NCBI GenBank assembly: GCA_934630995.1
Contig: CAKTXU010000118.1
Span: 1-6,229, forward strand
Origin: an uncultured Eubacteriales bacterium
GTDB lineage: Bacteria; Bacillota; Clostridia; Oscillospirales; Acutalibacteraceae
DNA: 6,229 bases
Direction of reading: 5' to 3'
Part shown: positions 5,333 to 6,229 of the stretch, piece after piece
Layout: every line of letters starts with the position of its first letter
How positions within the stretch are numbered: position 1 is the stretch's first letter
Program-made: the position numbers and the translations under genes
Notes under the pieces: generated by a model
Told to the model about the DNA's origin: nothing
Database searches by the model: none
Seen by the model: the letters and a program-made list of their open reading frames with translations, nothing else

Positions 5333-6145
5333 TCAATGCTCCGCCGGCGGATTGGGCAGCGCCTCCACCGGCACGTAAGGCTGTGCCTCCCTGTCACCGA
5401 TATCCCGCACGATAATGAAGGGGGTCAGCTCGTCGTCCTGCCCGGCGGGATTGTCGCGAATCAGATCCGCCAGCAGCGCGGAGGGCTTGTCCTTCAAATC
5501 CGGAGAACAGCCCAGCACCTCCACATCGATATCGTTGGCGTCAACCAGCAGACAGCTGATGCCCAGTTTTTCATATATATCGGCGCAGACCTTGTCCGGC
5601 TCCTTGGGATTGAGCACCGCCAGGGTATGGTAGGTGTCAAAGGCCGAATGGCTGTAGAAACCGTCGATGCCCGCTACATCCTGCCCCACAATCTGATAGA
5701 ACACGCCCCGTTTGCCGAACAGCTTGCATACCGCGCCGGCAAAGGAGGCCCACAAAACCAGCGGCAAACCCTTCATATTGATGGCCAGCTGGAGCTTGTA
5801 GGGCTCGTCCATCCCAATGCCGTTTTTGTTGCGGGTGGCAAATTTGGAGAGAAATTTTGCCCAGAACCCCAGCTTTACGTCCTTCATTTCCACCGTGTTG
5901 TTCTGGCACATGGAAATAACCTTTTCCCCCAAGGTGATAATATCCCCTGGCTGATAGAGCGGGGAGACATATTGCCTGAGTACCTCAATATAGTCCTCGC
6001 CCCGCTCGATGAAATGGGTTTTCACCGCATAGCGTTCGTAGCGGACCCCGTCCACCGTCCGGACCCCGCGGATATAATAGGTGATGCCGTTTTCTTCCCG
6101 GCGGTTTTCATCCTTATTGAGATTGCCTTCATACCAAACTGCCAT
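5333..6145 (-). CDS. Coenzyme F420-0:L-glutamate ligase (CofE)-family protein of unknown role
   Basis: The 270-residue product resembles the F420-0:gamma-glutamyl ligase family, which in F420-making microbes adds glutamate to F420-0 using GTP. Recognisable parts are RYAVKTHF near residues 38-45 and the segment PGDIITLGEKVISMCQN at 66-82, which corresponds to the 'GD-I-(V/L)-(S/T)-x-K-(I/V)-S' signature of CofE. Others are a GFYSHS-containing stretch at about 162-167 and DANDIDVEVLG at 202-212. No other F420 gene is in the window, and Clostridia of this type are not generally known to make F420, so the true acceptor is probably different. The start is uncertain: ATG at 6145 is my choice, with a weak upstream site (GAAAGG, 13 nt away); a TTG at 6157 would add four residues but abuts that site. 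It pairs with the PHP gene 13 nt downstream. Confidence 0.8.
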   Translation of the reverse strand: MAVWYEGNLNKDENRREENGITYYIRGVRTVDGVRYERYAVKTHFIERGEDYIEVLRQYVSPLYQPGDIITLGEKVISMCQNNTVEMKDVKLGFWAKFLSKFATRNKNGIGMDEPYKLQLAINMKGLPLVLWASFAGAVCKLFGKRGVFYQIVGQDVAGIDGFYSHSAFDTYHTLAVLNPKEPDKVCADIYEKLGISCLLVDANDIDVEVLGCSPDLKDKPSALLADLIRDNPAGQDDELTPFIIVRDIGDREAQPYVPVEALPNPPAEH

Positions 6146-6229
6146 ACTGCCACTCAAGCCTTTCGTTCAGACTGCGCCACCGGATAACGGGATGTCCCTT
6201 CACGGACAAAAGGAGGGGCAGGAACAAGG
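6146..6229 (-). other. Edge segment: possible gene tail, not resolved
   Basis: Two minus-strand frames are open from the window edge. One ends at a TGA at 6154-6156 (last residues EGTSRYPVAQSERKA). The other ends at 6129-6131, inside the ligase-like gene (residues such as SVKGHPVIRWRSLNERLEWQ). The second has the more G/C-rich third codon positions, but both are too short to judge, and neither is recognised. A 5-bp hairpin, TGTCC/GGACA, is present at about 6193-6208. I see no promoter better than weak partial matches. It may be intergenic DNA. Confidence 0.25.

Noticed and set aside
5318..6187. 289-codon plus-strand open frame
   Set aside because: It is antisense to the F420-ligase-like gene. 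The His- and Gln-rich translation has no motifs and there is no suitable ribosome binding site.
6180..6210. Possible promoter TTGTCC-17-TATCCG upstream of the ligase-like gene
   Set aside because: Only 4 of 6 and 3 of 6 consensus bases match, which is common by chance.

Overview
The window suggests a G+C-rich Clostridia-type member of the Bacillota (Oscillospiraceae-like, possibly a gut anaerobe). The reasons are the order DUF512 radical-SAM gene - der - plsY - gpsA, the C+ (four-cysteine) L32 protein encoded beside a YceD/DUF177 gene, the strong AAAGGAGG-like ribosome binding sites, and the textbook sigma-A promoter. The lineage call is inference from gene content only. Every gene I can support lies on the minus strand, so the window is best read from right to left. 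The long plus-strand open frames are antisense shadows.

Right-hand block (6229 to 4633): an F420-0:glutamate-ligase-family protein is followed after 13 nt by a PHP-domain metal-dependent hydrolase. They are almost certainly co-transcribed. Neither has a settled physiological substrate in this kind of organism. The last roughly 84 bases at the right edge hold no identifiable gene, although two frames stay open to the edge.

Middle block (4541 to 3715): a perfect-consensus promoter (TTGACA, 17-nt spacer, TATAAT) drives a short-leader two-gene unit, yceD (DUF177) and rpmF (ribosomal protein L32). rpmF ends in a hairpin whose tetraloop contains the stop codon. About 40 bases further on comes a classical intrinsic terminator with a GCAA loop and a U-run.

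Left-hand block (3662 to 1): a PDZ + radical-SAM + DUF512 protein, the double-GTPase ribosome-assembly factor Der, the glycerol-3-phosphate acyltransferase PlsY, and the N-terminal 80 codons of GpsA (glycerol-3-phosphate dehydrogenase), cut by the window edge. Gaps of 25, 24 and 34 nt, each with its own ribosome binding site, indicate one operon. GpsA makes sn-glycerol-3-phosphate and PlsY acylates it, so the left end is the entry to phospholipid synthesis. Der, YceD and L32 all concern the large ribosomal subunit. The cluster therefore links 50S biogenesis with membrane lipid synthesis.

This is mostly a conserved housekeeping region. I see no CRISPR array, mobile element, tRNA or rRNA, and no clearly new system. 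The points most worth a second look are the terminator placed about 50 nt before a gene with no evident promoter, the stop codon inside a GNRA-type loop, and the two or three conserved genes of unknown function.
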